This document shows positions 9,001 through 14,993 of a stretch of DNA of 35,857 nucleotides, piece by piece. Under the pieces are notes generated by a model. The model made no database searches. It saw only the letters and a list, made by a program, of their open reading frames with translations, and was not told where the DNA came from. The stretch comes from Clostridia bacterium (GTDB lineage: Bacteria; Bacillota; Clostridia; Oscillospirales; CAG-272): positions 1 to 35,857 of the forward strand of contig JAFSSR010000014.1 of NCBI GenBank assembly GCA_017450885.1. The letters are read 5' to 3'. A program made the translations under genes and the position numbers. The first letter of the stretch is position 1, and each line of letters starts with the position of its first letter.

Positions 9001-9620
9001 GGAGAGAGGACTATCTTGCGGTCGCTCCAGGTCGCCCCGCCGTCTTCCGAACGGAAATAGCTTATGTAGTCGAGCACGCGCAGACCGACGGCGCTGGTGC
9101 CGTGGGAGGACGCCCAAACGTCGATCGAGCCGTCGGGATTGACTATCGCGCTCGCCCCGTACTGATAGCGGAAATTGGTCGAATTTACGGGGGTGTAGAT
9201 ATCACACCCCGACGAGACGACCGCGGCGTCGATATATCCAGACGAAGCGTTTCTCGCCGCCTGGCGGGTAAAGCCGCTCGCGAGGGTCCCTTCCGACGAG
9301 ACAAGATTTCCGCCCTCGTACCTGACCATGGAGAAGGCGTCCGAATACTTTACGGTTACGGCGTCGGCGGCGGAAATATACGCCTCGTCGGGCGTCACCC
9401 ACCTGCCGAGAGACCACACCTCGATCCCGGCGAGTCTGTTCCCGCTCGAAAGGCGCAGACCCTCGCCGCAGTGGTCGAAGGTAAGCTCCGCCTCATAGCC
9501 GCTCACGGTCATCCCTGTACATTCCGGGCTTATCTGCGCGTGCGAAAAGACCGCGCAGACAACTACGACGGTCAGGATGAACATGACCGTCGTAAAGATT
9601 TTTATCAGTTGCTTTTTCAT
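6009..9620 (-). CDS. Secreted GH43/sialidase-like beta-propeller protein with Ig-like, InlB-type and APG repeats
   Basis: I chose the ATG at 9620 (1203 aa) because MKKQLIKIF begins a standard signal peptide and GGGA lies upstream; an in-frame ATG at 9635 has no good ribosome site. Residues about 150-445 look like a five-bladed beta-propeller of the GH43 or sialidase type: a BNR-like SEDGGATWSD and the block HSVCDPGVIRFGGYYYLGY. The exact substrate and catalytic acids cannot be assigned. Bacterial Ig-like domains follow (about 475-670), then two InlB-type repeats (about 673-826) and the four-unit APG repeat array shared with the downstream gene (about 833-1200). No wall anchor is visible. mgtE ends only 46 bases upstream with no clear terminator between, so read-through from mgtE is possible. 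It is likely a surface or secreted glycan-binding or glycan-cleaving protein. Confidence 0.75.
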   Translation of the reverse strand: MKKQLIKIFTTVMFILTVVVVCAVFSHAQISPECTGMTVSGYEAELTFDHCGEGLRLSSGNRLAGIEVWSLGRWVTPDEAYISAADAVTVKYSDAFSMVRYEGGNLVSSEGTLASGFTRQAARNASSGYIDAAVVSSGCDIYTPVNSTNFRYQYGASAIVNPDGSIDVWASSHGTSAVGLRVLDYISYFRSEDGGATWSDRKIVLSPTAVSMDHHSVCDPGVIRFGGYYYLGYTSTLDHGGFANNVFVARSRTPDGPFEKWNGSGWGGDPAPLIQFEDYSNHWGAGEVSFVELDGRLYIYYSLREWTNTEGYVNKTMVATADASDGNWPATVQKYGVCAVRSGSPSGADVKYHEATGKFIMMGMENAMTDRSALYVFQSDDGLSFTQCDTLNTNVYYYGNNNGLSGSPNGHIVEGDQTFITYAYGTQSTNWATRLAPVTYTLASSPDTSDKASNMIKANHGFKQESYTMGITAEKRFYVKHVSDGAFTIPVLKFSNVMGRSAVTDTQNILFSGYDSSVVTFVNNVCTPVGAGETEATVRYGDFFNTVKIIVRPEDVSTEYDTLISFTPEEDVITVELGTPAQPQIKGVGVSYAGKIAELYNDPNANSYDFNSGTHVVTYTGYDPAIISVSSEGIIVPYAKGNTVVNVTCESTDEDHQVSNSLSFTVTVKVVAPRQYTLTMDAAGGFSGAPEKLTAAAAQPYSELFPFGIPVPAKAGYRFVSWVNRQNSAILKLNANYSYRADTVFRAVWTPSETYTVSFDANGGTGAPADQAKKLGVNLALPSAAPVRDGYTFLGWGLTPNTTAVRFAAGAKYTYNADARLYAVWQSDKSLEWETDNYDLVIHDASDIEVIRLAPGVFDTLDEIRAAEGLRTFNTALILAGTDANGDLRIDLLSTGSFSMWVRLNDKRTFIVSDIKVEPERITPYVSSIEGITVRIEGLGSDIKDIFLAPGRLSTYRECSDSKIVRLTQSTFATPGRTSNYGRTINYVIDYRSVSASGDYTMCVRFNSGRETRFSYFHIDCPEPTVSVNGLQITVDGLRNIRNIRIAPGEYETAGDVKRAPGVRLFNKNDTLKHVDQTNYSYTIQCRDDGPYTLSIEYIGGYAVVATVDAERLVPTVTENGDGTLTFGDLDGLYIIRYAPGIVTAQGDFKKTPGNGFYKAADAAPDGTITTGVFSGKWSFMVQYNELSCTVFSYDFDLGSYVG
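6021..7124 (-). repeat. Array of four 'IRxAPG' repeats (second gene)
   Basis: The C-terminal quarter of the propeller protein carries the same four units as the 1917-aa protein, in the same order: IRLAPGVFDT, IFLAPGRLST, IRIAPGEYETA and IIRYAPGIVTA. Unit 3 is almost identical in the two proteins, while units 1, 2 and 4 are clearly more diverged. Here the array ends the protein. Confidence 0.75.
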
Positions 9621-9666
9621 AGTTTTCCCTATCATTTTTCCGACAGCCGGGACGAGCTCACGGCGG

Positions 9667-11046
9667 TCATATCCTCAATACCCAAATGGCAATGTTGAAA
9701 TAGAGCAGGACCGTGCAGGCGTCGACGATGGTGGTTATCAGCGGAGACGCCATGATAGCGGGATCGAGCCCTATCTTCTTTGCGAGCATCGGGAGAATAC
9801 ATCCGAGCAGCTTGGCGAGAAGAACGGCGCCCATCAGCGTCACGCCGACGACCAGACAGACGAGCCACAGGTTCATTCCCTTGTAAAGATCGGTATCCTT
9901 ATAGACCAGCTCGTACATGATGAATATGCGCAGCGAATTGACAAGGGCGAGAGTAAATCCCACCAGCAGAGCTATACGCAGCTCTTTGAATACCGCCTTG
10001 AAGAAATCCTTGAAGCCGATCTCGTCAACGGCAAGCGCGCGGATGATCATCGCCGAGCTCTGCGCGCCGCAGTTTCCGCCGGTATCCATAAGCATGGGGA
10101 GGAAGGAGACGAGCAGCGCGCTCATCGCCTCCTCGTACCGGGTTATTATCATTCCGGTAAAGGTGGCGGAAAGCATGAGGATAAGCAGCCATATAAGCCT
10201 GTTCCGCGCGTGCTTGAAGACCGAGGTCTTCAGATAGGACTCTTCACTGGGCGTGACAGCCGCCATGAGAGCGAAGTCCTCGTCGATCTCTTCCTGGAGA
10301 ACGTCGATAGCGTCGTCGACCGTTACGATACCGACGAGACGCTTTTCGTTATCGACGACCGGCATCGCGAGAAAGCCGTATTTGTCGATCTGGTTTGCGA
10401 CGTCTTCCTTGTCGTCATGGGTATAGACGTAAATGACGTCCTCGTCCATTATGTCCCCGATGATCTGGTCGGGAGAGGAGATCATCAGATCCTTCGCCGT
10501 AACGACGCCGAGAAGATGCCTCCCCGGGTCGGTGACGTAGCAGGTATAGATGGTCTCTTTATCGACCGCGGTCTTGCGGATCCGGTCGAAAGCCTCCGCC
10601 ACCGTCATCGACTTTTTGAGGTCGACGTACTCGATGGTCATTATGCTCCCGGCGCTGTCCTTAGGGTAGTTCAGGAGGTTGTTTATTACCTCTCTCTTCT
10701 GCGGATCGGCGACGCGGAGTATCCTCTTGACTATTGCCGCCGGCATCTCTTCGATCATGTCGACGGTATCGTCGAGGAACATCTCCTCCAGGACCTCGCC
10801 GAGCTCGTTATCGCTGAAAGCCTTGATAAGCAGCTCCTGCATATCCGGCTCCATCTCGGCGAAGGTGTCTGCCGCGAGTTCTTTGGGAAGGATGCGGTAG
10901 AAGCGCGGCACGTCCTCTATATCCGCTTCCTCAAGGAGCAGGGCGATATCCGCCGGCTCCATTTTTGCAAGCATCTCCCGAAGCTCCGGGTACTTTCTCT
11001 CTTTCAGGAGTTCAAATGCCTGCTCCTGCATCGTTTTTTCTTCCAT
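9667..11046 (-). CDS. mgtE: Magnesium channel/transporter MgtE
   Basis: The 459-residue protein has the full MgtE layout: an N-terminal helical-repeat sensor domain (1-130, EMPAAIVKRIL), two CBS domains (about 138-260), a linking helix, and five membrane helices (284-459). The family signature PMLMDTGGNCG sits at 317-327. MgtE homodimers form a Mg2+-gated channel in the cytoplasmic membrane; the cytosolic domains close the pore when Mg2+ is plentiful. The start has AGAGGG 7 bases upstream. It is transcribed from a strong promoter about 200 bases upstream through a long leader, described separately. The propeller protein gene follows closely. Confidence 0.95.
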   Translation of the reverse strand: MEEKTMQEQAFELLKERKYPELREMLAKMEPADIALLLEEADIEDVPRFYRILPKELAADTFAEMEPDMQELLIKAFSDNELGEVLEEMFLDDTVDMIEEMPAAIVKRILRVADPQKREVINNLLNYPKDSAGSIMTIEYVDLKKSMTVAEAFDRIRKTAVDKETIYTCYVTDPGRHLLGVVTAKDLMISSPDQIIGDIMDEDVIYVYTHDDKEDVANQIDKYGFLAMPVVDNEKRLVGIVTVDDAIDVLQEEIDEDFALMAAVTPSEESYLKTSVFKHARNRLIWLLILMLSATFTGMIITRYEEAMSALLVSFLPMLMDTGGNCGAQSSAMIIRALAVDEIGFKDFFKAVFKELRIALLVGFTLALVNSLRIFIMYELVYKDTDLYKGMNLWLVCLVVGVTLMGAVLLAKLLGCILPMLAKKIGLDPAIMASPLITTIVDACTVLLYFNIAIWVLRI

Positions 11047-11240
11047 AGCGTTTCCCTCTTGATTTTGGTCGCATCAAGGCATAACGCGGAAAAAGCTCAA
11101 CGAATAATGCGGAAAAACAAACCGTGGCATCGTTTTCCGCAAAACATCGTACTTCGCCCGCCCGCGTCGGGATTGCCGTTGCCTGTGTCCATCTTTCCGC
11201 TCCTTTTTCTGTTATTCCGTCCGGGATCCCTCCCGCCGGT
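11047..11240 (-). promoter_or_regulatory. Long mgtE 5' leader with alternative hairpins
   Basis: About 190 bases separate the mgtE promoter from its start. On the minus strand TGCGGAAAA (11141-11133) can pair with TTTTCCGCA (11116-11108) or, with 8 bases, with the TTTTCCGC inside 11094-11085. These structures exclude each other. The leader lacks the conserved blocks of the M-box magnesium riboswitch as far as I can see by eye. Confidence 0.4.
11097..11192 (-). CDS. Possible leader peptide ORF upstream of mgtE
   Basis: A 31-codon ORF lies in the mgtE leader. Its ATG is at 11190-11192, preceded by AGGAG with a 7-base spacing, and it stops with TGA at 11097-11099. The peptide starts MDTGNGNPDAGG and ends in an Arg/Phe-rich segment (FFRIIR). 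Two arms of a hairpin (11133-11141 and 11108-11116) lie inside it, and a third, competing arm (11085-11094) lies just after its stop. This suggests, but does not prove, translation-linked control of mgtE. The ORF may be chance. Confidence 0.35.
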   Translation of the reverse strand: MDTGNGNPDAGGRSTMFCGKRCHGLFFRIIR

Positions 11241-11246
11241 CCTTAT

Positions 11247-11275
11247 ATTATATCATTACGAAATTTAAAAGTCAA
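11247..11275 (-). promoter_or_regulatory. Sigma-A promoter of mgtE
   Basis: On the minus strand TTGACT (11270-11275) and TATAAT (11247-11252) are separated by 17 bases. The promoter lies directly after the terminator of the flavin reductase-like gene. Confidence 0.8.
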
Positions 11276-11278
11276 CCC

Positions 11279-11317
11279 AAATAAGAACGCCCCGCGCGAA
11301 AAATGTCGCGAGGGGCG
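11279..11317 (-). terminator. Terminator of the isomerase/flavin reductase unit
   Basis: Arms 11306-11317 and 11288-11299 form a 12-bp stem with one mismatch, followed on the minus strand by a short T-rich stretch (TTCTTATTT). It lies just after the stop codon of the flavin reductase-like gene. The T tract is imperfect. Confidence 0.65.
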
Positions 11318-11322
11318 ATATT

Positions 11323-11895
11323 TCAACGTCTTTTTTTGCGTTTTTGTACCGAAAACCCGAATTTTCCGAGGCGTTGACCGAGGGCGTAGTATTCTCCGTG
11401 CGAGTAGGCGATCAGCTCCGCCCGGGAGAGATCGAGCTTTCCCGACGGAAGTATGTACCTGTCGTCCGCGTCGACCGCCACGACGTCGCAGAGAAACATA
11501 TCGTGCGTGCCGTATGAAACGCGGTCGAAGACCTTACATTCCAGGGCGATCGGACATTCGTCGATGACCGGAGCGGCGACCTGCGAGGCGGGGACGGGCG
11601 TCAGCCCGCATTTTTCGAACTTGTCGATATCCCTGCCGGAACGCACTCCGCAAAAATCCACCGCCCGGACAAGCTCCTTTGTGGGAAGGTTTATCGTAAA
11701 CTCGCCGCGCTCTGAGATGATCCCGTGCGAATATCGTTCCGGGCGGATAGAGACGTAGGTCTTGGGCGGCTGTGAGTTTATTATCCCGGTCCACGCGACG
11801 GTAAGCACGTTCGGCTTTTCCATATCTCCACAGACGACGAGAGCCGGAGGCAGCGGAGAAAGCAGGGTCGAGCCCCGCCAGACCGTCTTGCTCAC
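11323..11895 (-). CDS. Flavin reductase-like (split-barrel FMN-binding) protein
   Basis: I place the start at GTG 11895 (190 aa). It has GGAGAG about 8 bases upstream and overlaps the stop of the preceding gene in a GTGA arrangement. An upstream in-frame ATG at 11940 would add 15 residues buried in that gene. The sequence fits the flavin reductase/DIM6-NTAB family: VWRGSTLLSPLPPALVVCGD, then NVLTVAWTGIINSQPPKTYVSIR, typical of the FMN-binding split barrel, and FTINLPTKELVRAVDFCG. Such proteins bind FMN and pass electrons from NAD(P)H or serve as flavoprotein partners in the cytosol; the partner here is unknown. The basic tail (KRKKRR) is unusual. It is coupled to the isomerase-like gene. Confidence 0.8.
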   Translation of the reverse strand: MSKTVWRGSTLLSPLPPALVVCGDMEKPNVLTVAWTGIINSQPPKTYVSIRPERYSHGIISERGEFTINLPTKELVRAVDFCGVRSGRDIDKFEKCGLTPVPASQVAAPVIDECPIALECKVFDRVSYGTHDMFLCDVVAVDADDRYILPSGKLDLSRAELIAYSHGEYYALGQRLGKFGFSVQKRKKRR

Positions 11896-12638
11896 CGGGT
11901 TATCTCTCCGTTCGCGACTTTCCTCAGGTACTTGAGGCAATGGCGGACGTCGGTAAGTCCGTCGGGTATCATCCCTTCGCTTTCGACGATCTTGTATATG
12001 CCGAGCTCATCAGCCTTCTCAACGCACTCTATGACAGGGGCGACTCCCTCGCCTACCACGGCGGGGTCGCGGTTGGCTTTGCCGTCCTTGATGTGGACAA
12101 GCTCGCATCTGTGACGGAGACGCTCCATCTCCTTTACGGGGTCGCGCCCGGCGTAGAAAGCCCAGAACGTGTCGATCTCAAAAAGGATATCTGTCTCTTT
12201 CTCTATTATTTCGATGGGGATAAGCCCGTCCTCGTTAGGCCGGTAGTCCCAGTCATGGGTGTGGAAATGAAGCTTCATTCCGCGTTTATCCGTCTCTTTT
12301 TTGATGCGCTCGATGTTTTTAAGGGCGGCTGCGACCTCGTTCGCGTCAGAGAGCGCGAGGGACGGGAAAACTATGTTTTTGTTCCCTATCGCCTCGGAAG
12401 AAGCGAGAGTCGAATTTATATGCTCCTCGTCGAGAAGGTCCATCCCGACGTGCTCGCCTATGACGCCGAGCTTGTATTTTTTCAACATGGCATCGATCTC
12501 ATCCGCCGTGTGCCCGCAGAAGCCCGCGAACTCGACCGTCTTGTATCCGTACTCCGCGACATTGGCGAGAGCGTAGTCGAGATCGGCAGCGGTAAAATCG
12601 GAAATACTGAAAAGTTGAAGACCGTAATTAAGTTCCAT
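11892..12638 (-). CDS. Sugar phosphate isomerase/epimerase-like TIM-barrel protein
   Basis: The 248-residue protein fits the xylose isomerase-like TIM-barrel (AP endonuclease 2 fold) family. It starts with the usual beta-strand LNYGLQLFSI. It contains KTVEFAGF, MKLHFHTHDWDYRP, ILFEIDTFWAFYAG, VHIKDGK and IVESEG, which supply the Glu/His/Asp residues these enzymes use to bind a divalent metal. Members isomerise or epimerise sugars or related polyols; the substrate cannot be told from sequence. The start has GGAGGG just upstream. It is the first gene of a two-gene unit with the flavin reductase-like protein, and its promoter diverges from that of infC. Confidence 0.85.
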   Translation of the reverse strand: MELNYGLQLFSISDFTAADLDYALANVAEYGYKTVEFAGFCGHTADEIDAMLKKYKLGVIGEHVGMDLLDEEHINSTLASSEAIGNKNIVFPSLALSDANEVAAALKNIERIKKETDKRGMKLHFHTHDWDYRPNEDGLIPIEIIEKETDILFEIDTFWAFYAGRDPVKEMERLRHRCELVHIKDGKANRDPAVVGEGVAPVIECVEKADELGIYKIVESEGMIPDGLTDVRHCLKYLRKVANGEITR

Positions 12639-12670
12639 TTGTCCCTCCGGCCGGAAATATATTTTTCTTT

Positions 12671-12699
12671 ATTATATCCCAAAGCTTTCCGCATTTCAA
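12671..12699 (-). promoter_or_regulatory. Sigma-A promoter of the isomerase-like gene
   Basis: On the minus strand TTGAAA (12694-12699) and TATAAT (12671-12676) are separated by 17 bases, about 35 bases upstream of the start codon. It diverges from the infC promoter, with about 50 bases between the two -35 boxes. Confidence 0.8.
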
Positions 12700-12749
12700 G
12701 TATTATCCCGCGAATTTTGTTCCATGCACAAAAAATTGAAAAAAACGCT

Positions 12750-12778
12750 TGACATGTCGGGAGATTTGTGCTATACTA
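12750..12778 (+). promoter_or_regulatory. Strong sigma-A promoter of infC-rpmI-rplT
   Basis: Consensus TTGACA (12750-12755) and TATACT (12773-12778) are separated by 17 bases. Transcription would begin near 12785 and cover a leader of about 140 bases before infC. Confidence 0.9.
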
Positions 12779-12784
12779 CCGTGG

Positions 12785-12908
12785 AAATAAAGAAGGACGC
12801 ATCCCGTTCTCACCCCGTGTTGAAACAAAACGGCGGTCAATATTCCCGTAAGACTTATGCTTCGGGCTTGTTGTGTGCGGATGCCGTCCGTACACATTTT
12901 CTTTTTAT
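12785..12908 (+). ncRNA. L20-type ribosomal leader (attenuator) of infC-rpmI-rplT
   Basis: The leader carries the ACGCATCCCGTTCTCACC block that I recall from the Firmicutes L20 leader family. A hairpin (12845-12866, CCCG..AAG with CTTCGGG) follows, and then a terminator hairpin. In Bacillus, free L20 binds this leader and promotes early termination, so ribosomal protein supply limits its own operon. The family call is from remembered sequence and should be tested against the Rfam model. Confidence 0.75.
12872..12908 (+). terminator. Attenuator hairpin before infC
   Basis: A 10-bp stem with one G-U pair (12872-12881 with 12887-12896) and a 5-nt loop is followed by TTTTCTTTTTATT. It lies 2-15 bases before the infC ribosome site, so it would stop transcription before the operon unless the leader refolds. 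Confidence 0.8.
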
Positions 12909-12923
12909 TGGAGGTGCTGCCCT

Positions 12924-13472
12924 ATAAAAAACAACAACAACTCTAAGGATCTGCAGATCAACGAAAATATCGATCTGGCCGATTCCAAAAACGTTCGTGT
13001 CATCGGCGAAGACGGCGAACAGCTCGGTGTCTTCCCTTTTTCCACCGCTCTTGACATGGCGTATGACCGCGATCTCGATCTCGTACTGCTTGCCGCTCAA
13101 TCCGAGCCGCCTGTATGCAAGATCATGGACTACGGTAAGTACCGCTTTGAGCGAGCAAAGAAAGAAAAAGAGGCGAAGAAAAACCAGCAGGTCGTCGATA
13201 TCAAGGAGATACAGCTCTCCGTCCGTATAGACACTAACGATTTCAACACCAAGGTCAACCGTGCGCGCGGTTTTCTGCAGCGCGGCGACAAGGTTAAGGT
13301 TGTTGTGCGTTTCAGGGGCAGACAGATGACCCACCAGCAGCTCGGTCAGGACCTCCTGACCCAGTTCAAAGAGGCCTGTTCCGACGTCGGAGTGGTCGAC
13401 AAAGAACCCAAGCTGGAAGGCAGATTTCTGTCCATGTTCCTCGCGCCTCCCAAACAACCCGCTAACAAATGA
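12924..13472 (+). CDS. infC: Translation initiation factor IF-3, with ATA start codon
   Basis: The protein (182 aa) has both IF-3 domains: the N domain (INENI, VRVIGEDGEQLGV, PPVCKIMDYGKYRFE), a Lys-rich linker, and the C domain (KEIQLSVRIDTNDF, KVVVRFRGRQ, EGRFLSMFLAP). IF-3 binds the 30S subunit and checks start-codon pairing. No ATG or GTG lies at the right place. The codon 9 bases after GGAGG (12910-12914) is ATA at 12924, in frame with the conserved start of the protein. Rare AUU or AUA starts are known for infC and let IF-3 repress its own translation. An in-frame ATG at 12873 lies inside the terminator hairpin and has no ribosome site, so I reject it. Confidence 0.93.
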   Translation: MKNNNNSKDLQINENIDLADSKNVRVIGEDGEQLGVFPFSTALDMAYDRDLDLVLLAAQSEPPVCKIMDYGKYRFERAKKEKEAKKNQQVVDIKEIQLSVRIDTNDFNTKVNRARGFLQRGDKVKVVVRFRGRQMTHQQLGQDLLTQFKEACSDVGVVDKEPKLEGRFLSMFLAPPKQPANK

Positions 13473-13487
13473 AAGGAGTATATCGAA

Positions 13488-13688
13488 ATGGGAAAGATCA
13501 AAACACACAAGGCAACCGCTAAAAGGTTCTCCGTCACCGGTACCGGAAAGGTCAAGATGAACCACACCGACCGTCGTCATAAGCTCGGTCTCAAGACTTC
13601 CAAGCGCAAAATGCACCTGAGAAGAAACGCATATCTCAGCGAGTCCATGGCGCCCACCGTCAAGAAGCTTATGCCCTACGCTAAATAA
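13488..13688 (+). CDS. rpmI: 50S ribosomal protein L35
   Basis: This small basic protein of 66 residues matches L35 throughout: KIKTHKATAKRF, then the TGTGKVKMNHTDRRH block and KTSKRKMHLRR. It is part of the large ribosomal subunit. It follows infC by 15 bases, with an AAAGGAG ribosome site that overlaps the end of infC, and belongs to the L20-controlled operon. Confidence 0.98.
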   Translation: MGKIKTHKATAKRFSVTGTGKVKMNHTDRRHKLGLKTSKRKMHLRRNAYLSESMAPTVKKLMPYAK

Positions 13689-13712
13689 TCAAGAAATCGG
13701 AGGATCAATATA

Positions 13713-14066
13713 ATGGCAAGAGTAAAAGGCGCGATGATGACGCGCAAGAGAAGAAATAAAACACTTAAGCTCGCAAAAGGTTACTGGGGTTCCAAGAGCA
13801 AGCACTTCAAGATGGCGAAAGAAGCCGTCATGAAGAGCGGCAATTACGCTTTCGTAGGCCGCAAGCTTAAAAAGAGAGATTTCCGTTCCCTGTGGATCAC
13901 CCGTATTTCCGCCCAGGCAAAGGTCAACGGCATCAACTACTCGCAGTTTATGCACGGTCTCAAGAAGGCCGGCATCAACCTCAACAGAAAGATGCTCTCT
14001 GAGCTGGCAGTATCCGACAAGGATGCTTTCGCCGCTCTCGTTGAGAAAGCCAAGGCAGCCCTTTAA
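13713..14066 (+). CDS. rplT: 50S ribosomal protein L20
   Basis: The 117-residue protein matches L20 along its length: [23 protein letters not shown], then the basic [11 protein letters not shown] helix, [11 protein letters not shown] and [10 protein letters not shown]. It binds 23S rRNA early in 50S assembly and, in Firmicutes, represses its own operon by binding the leader upstream of infC. It is preceded by a GGAGG site and closes the three-gene operon. Confidence 0.98.
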   Translation: MARVKGAMMTRKRRNKTLKLAKGYWGSKSKHFKMAKEAVMKSGNYAFVGRKLKKRDFRSLWITRISAQAKVNGINYSQFMHGLKKAGINLNRKMLSELAVSDKDAFAALVEKAKAAL

Positions 14067-14080
14067 TATTATAACAAAGT

Positions 14081-14110
14081 CCCTCAGGCGCACACGCGTC
14101 TGGGGGCTTT
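14081..14110 (+). terminator. Probable terminator after rplT
   Basis: An 11-bp stem with two G-U pairs (14081-14091 with 14096-14106) and an ACAC loop lies 15 bases after rplT. The following CTTTCGTCGTT is only weakly T-rich, so termination may be partial. Confidence 0.6.
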
Positions 14111-14166
14111 CGTCGTTAATACAGCCGATTTATCTTTGATCAAAACCGCAGTCCGGAGAAAAAAGC

Positions 14167-14943
14167 GTGGAAATCACATCGCGTACAAATCCGCATATCA
14201 CCGATGCCGTAAAGCTGAAGTCAAAGAAAGAGAGAGACGAAAAAGGCGTCTTCGCGTTCGAGGGGATAAAGCTCTGCCGCGAGGCTCTGCGCCGCGGAGC
14301 CGCTCTTTCCGAGGTCTTCCTCACCGAAAAAGCGGCGGACGTCCTCGCAGAGGAGCTGACGGCAAAAGGGTGCGCATATCACACCGTATCCGATCCGGTA
14401 TACGAAAAGCTCACCGCCGACCGATCGCCGGACGGGGTCTTTTGCATCGCGCCATTTTTGACCGAGCTTCACGGGAAAGTACCCGGAGAATTAGGCAAGT
14501 CGATTATACTGTGCGACATACAGGACGCCGGAAATCTCGGGACCTGCATACGCTCCGCCCTCGCTTTCGGCATAGATACGCTCATCCTCGCCGGAGAGTG
14601 CGCGGATATATACAATCCCAAATGCGTGAGGTCCACTATGGGCGCTCTCTTTTCGCAGCGTATCGTGCGGGTATGCGATCCGCTCGCCGCGATCGAACTA
14701 TGCCGCGGCAGAGGAAAAAAGGTCTTCGCCGCCGCGTTGAGACGCGACGCGGTTTCGCTCGACGATCTTACGCCGGACAGAGACACGGTCTTCGCGGTCG
14801 GCAACGAGGGTCACGGACTTTCGGATCTGTTCATCGAAGCCTGCGACGGACGCGTCGTCATCCCTATGGAGGGCGGCACAGAGTCGCTCAACGCCGCGGT
14901 CGCCTCGTCCGTCCTTATGTGGCGGATGAGATCGGCTAAATGA
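14167..14943 (+). CDS. TrmH/SpoU-family RNA 2'-O-ribose methyltransferase
   Basis: The protein has 258 residues from a GTG start with GGAGA 7 bases upstream. An N-terminal substrate-binding domain (about 1-100, L30e-like, FAFEGIKLCREAL) is followed by the knotted SPOUT catalytic domain with its three motifs: QDAGNLGTCIRSA (about 119-131), VGNEGHGLS (211-219) and IPMEGGTESLNAAVA (232-246). It would move a methyl group from S-adenosylmethionine to a ribose 2'-OH of rRNA or tRNA; the site cannot be predicted. A similar gene (ysgA) lies beside rplT in Bacillus. It has no obvious promoter of its own and may depend on read-through. Confidence 0.9.
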   Translation: MEITSRTNPHITDAVKLKSKKERDEKGVFAFEGIKLCREALRRGAALSEVFLTEKAADVLAEELTAKGCAYHTVSDPVYEKLTADRSPDGVFCIAPFLTELHGKVPGELGKSIILCDIQDAGNLGTCIRSALAFGIDTLILAGECADIYNPKCVRSTMGALFSQRIVRVCDPLAAIELCRGRGKKVFAAALRRDAVSLDDLTPDRDTVFAVGNEGHGLSDLFIEACDGRVVIPMEGGTESLNAAVASSVLMWRMRSAK

Positions 14944-14993
14944 TTTTTAAAGCTGTTTCATAAATAATCGTTAGGTCGGAGAAGTATAATAGG

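Noticed and set aside
11047..11246. M-box magnesium riboswitch before mgtE
   Set aside because: I looked for its conserved blocks and did not see them; a covariance search is still needed.
12873..12923. ATG 12873 as the infC start
   Set aside because: It lies in the attenuator stem, has no ribosome site, and adds residues (MCGCRP...) foreign to IF-3.
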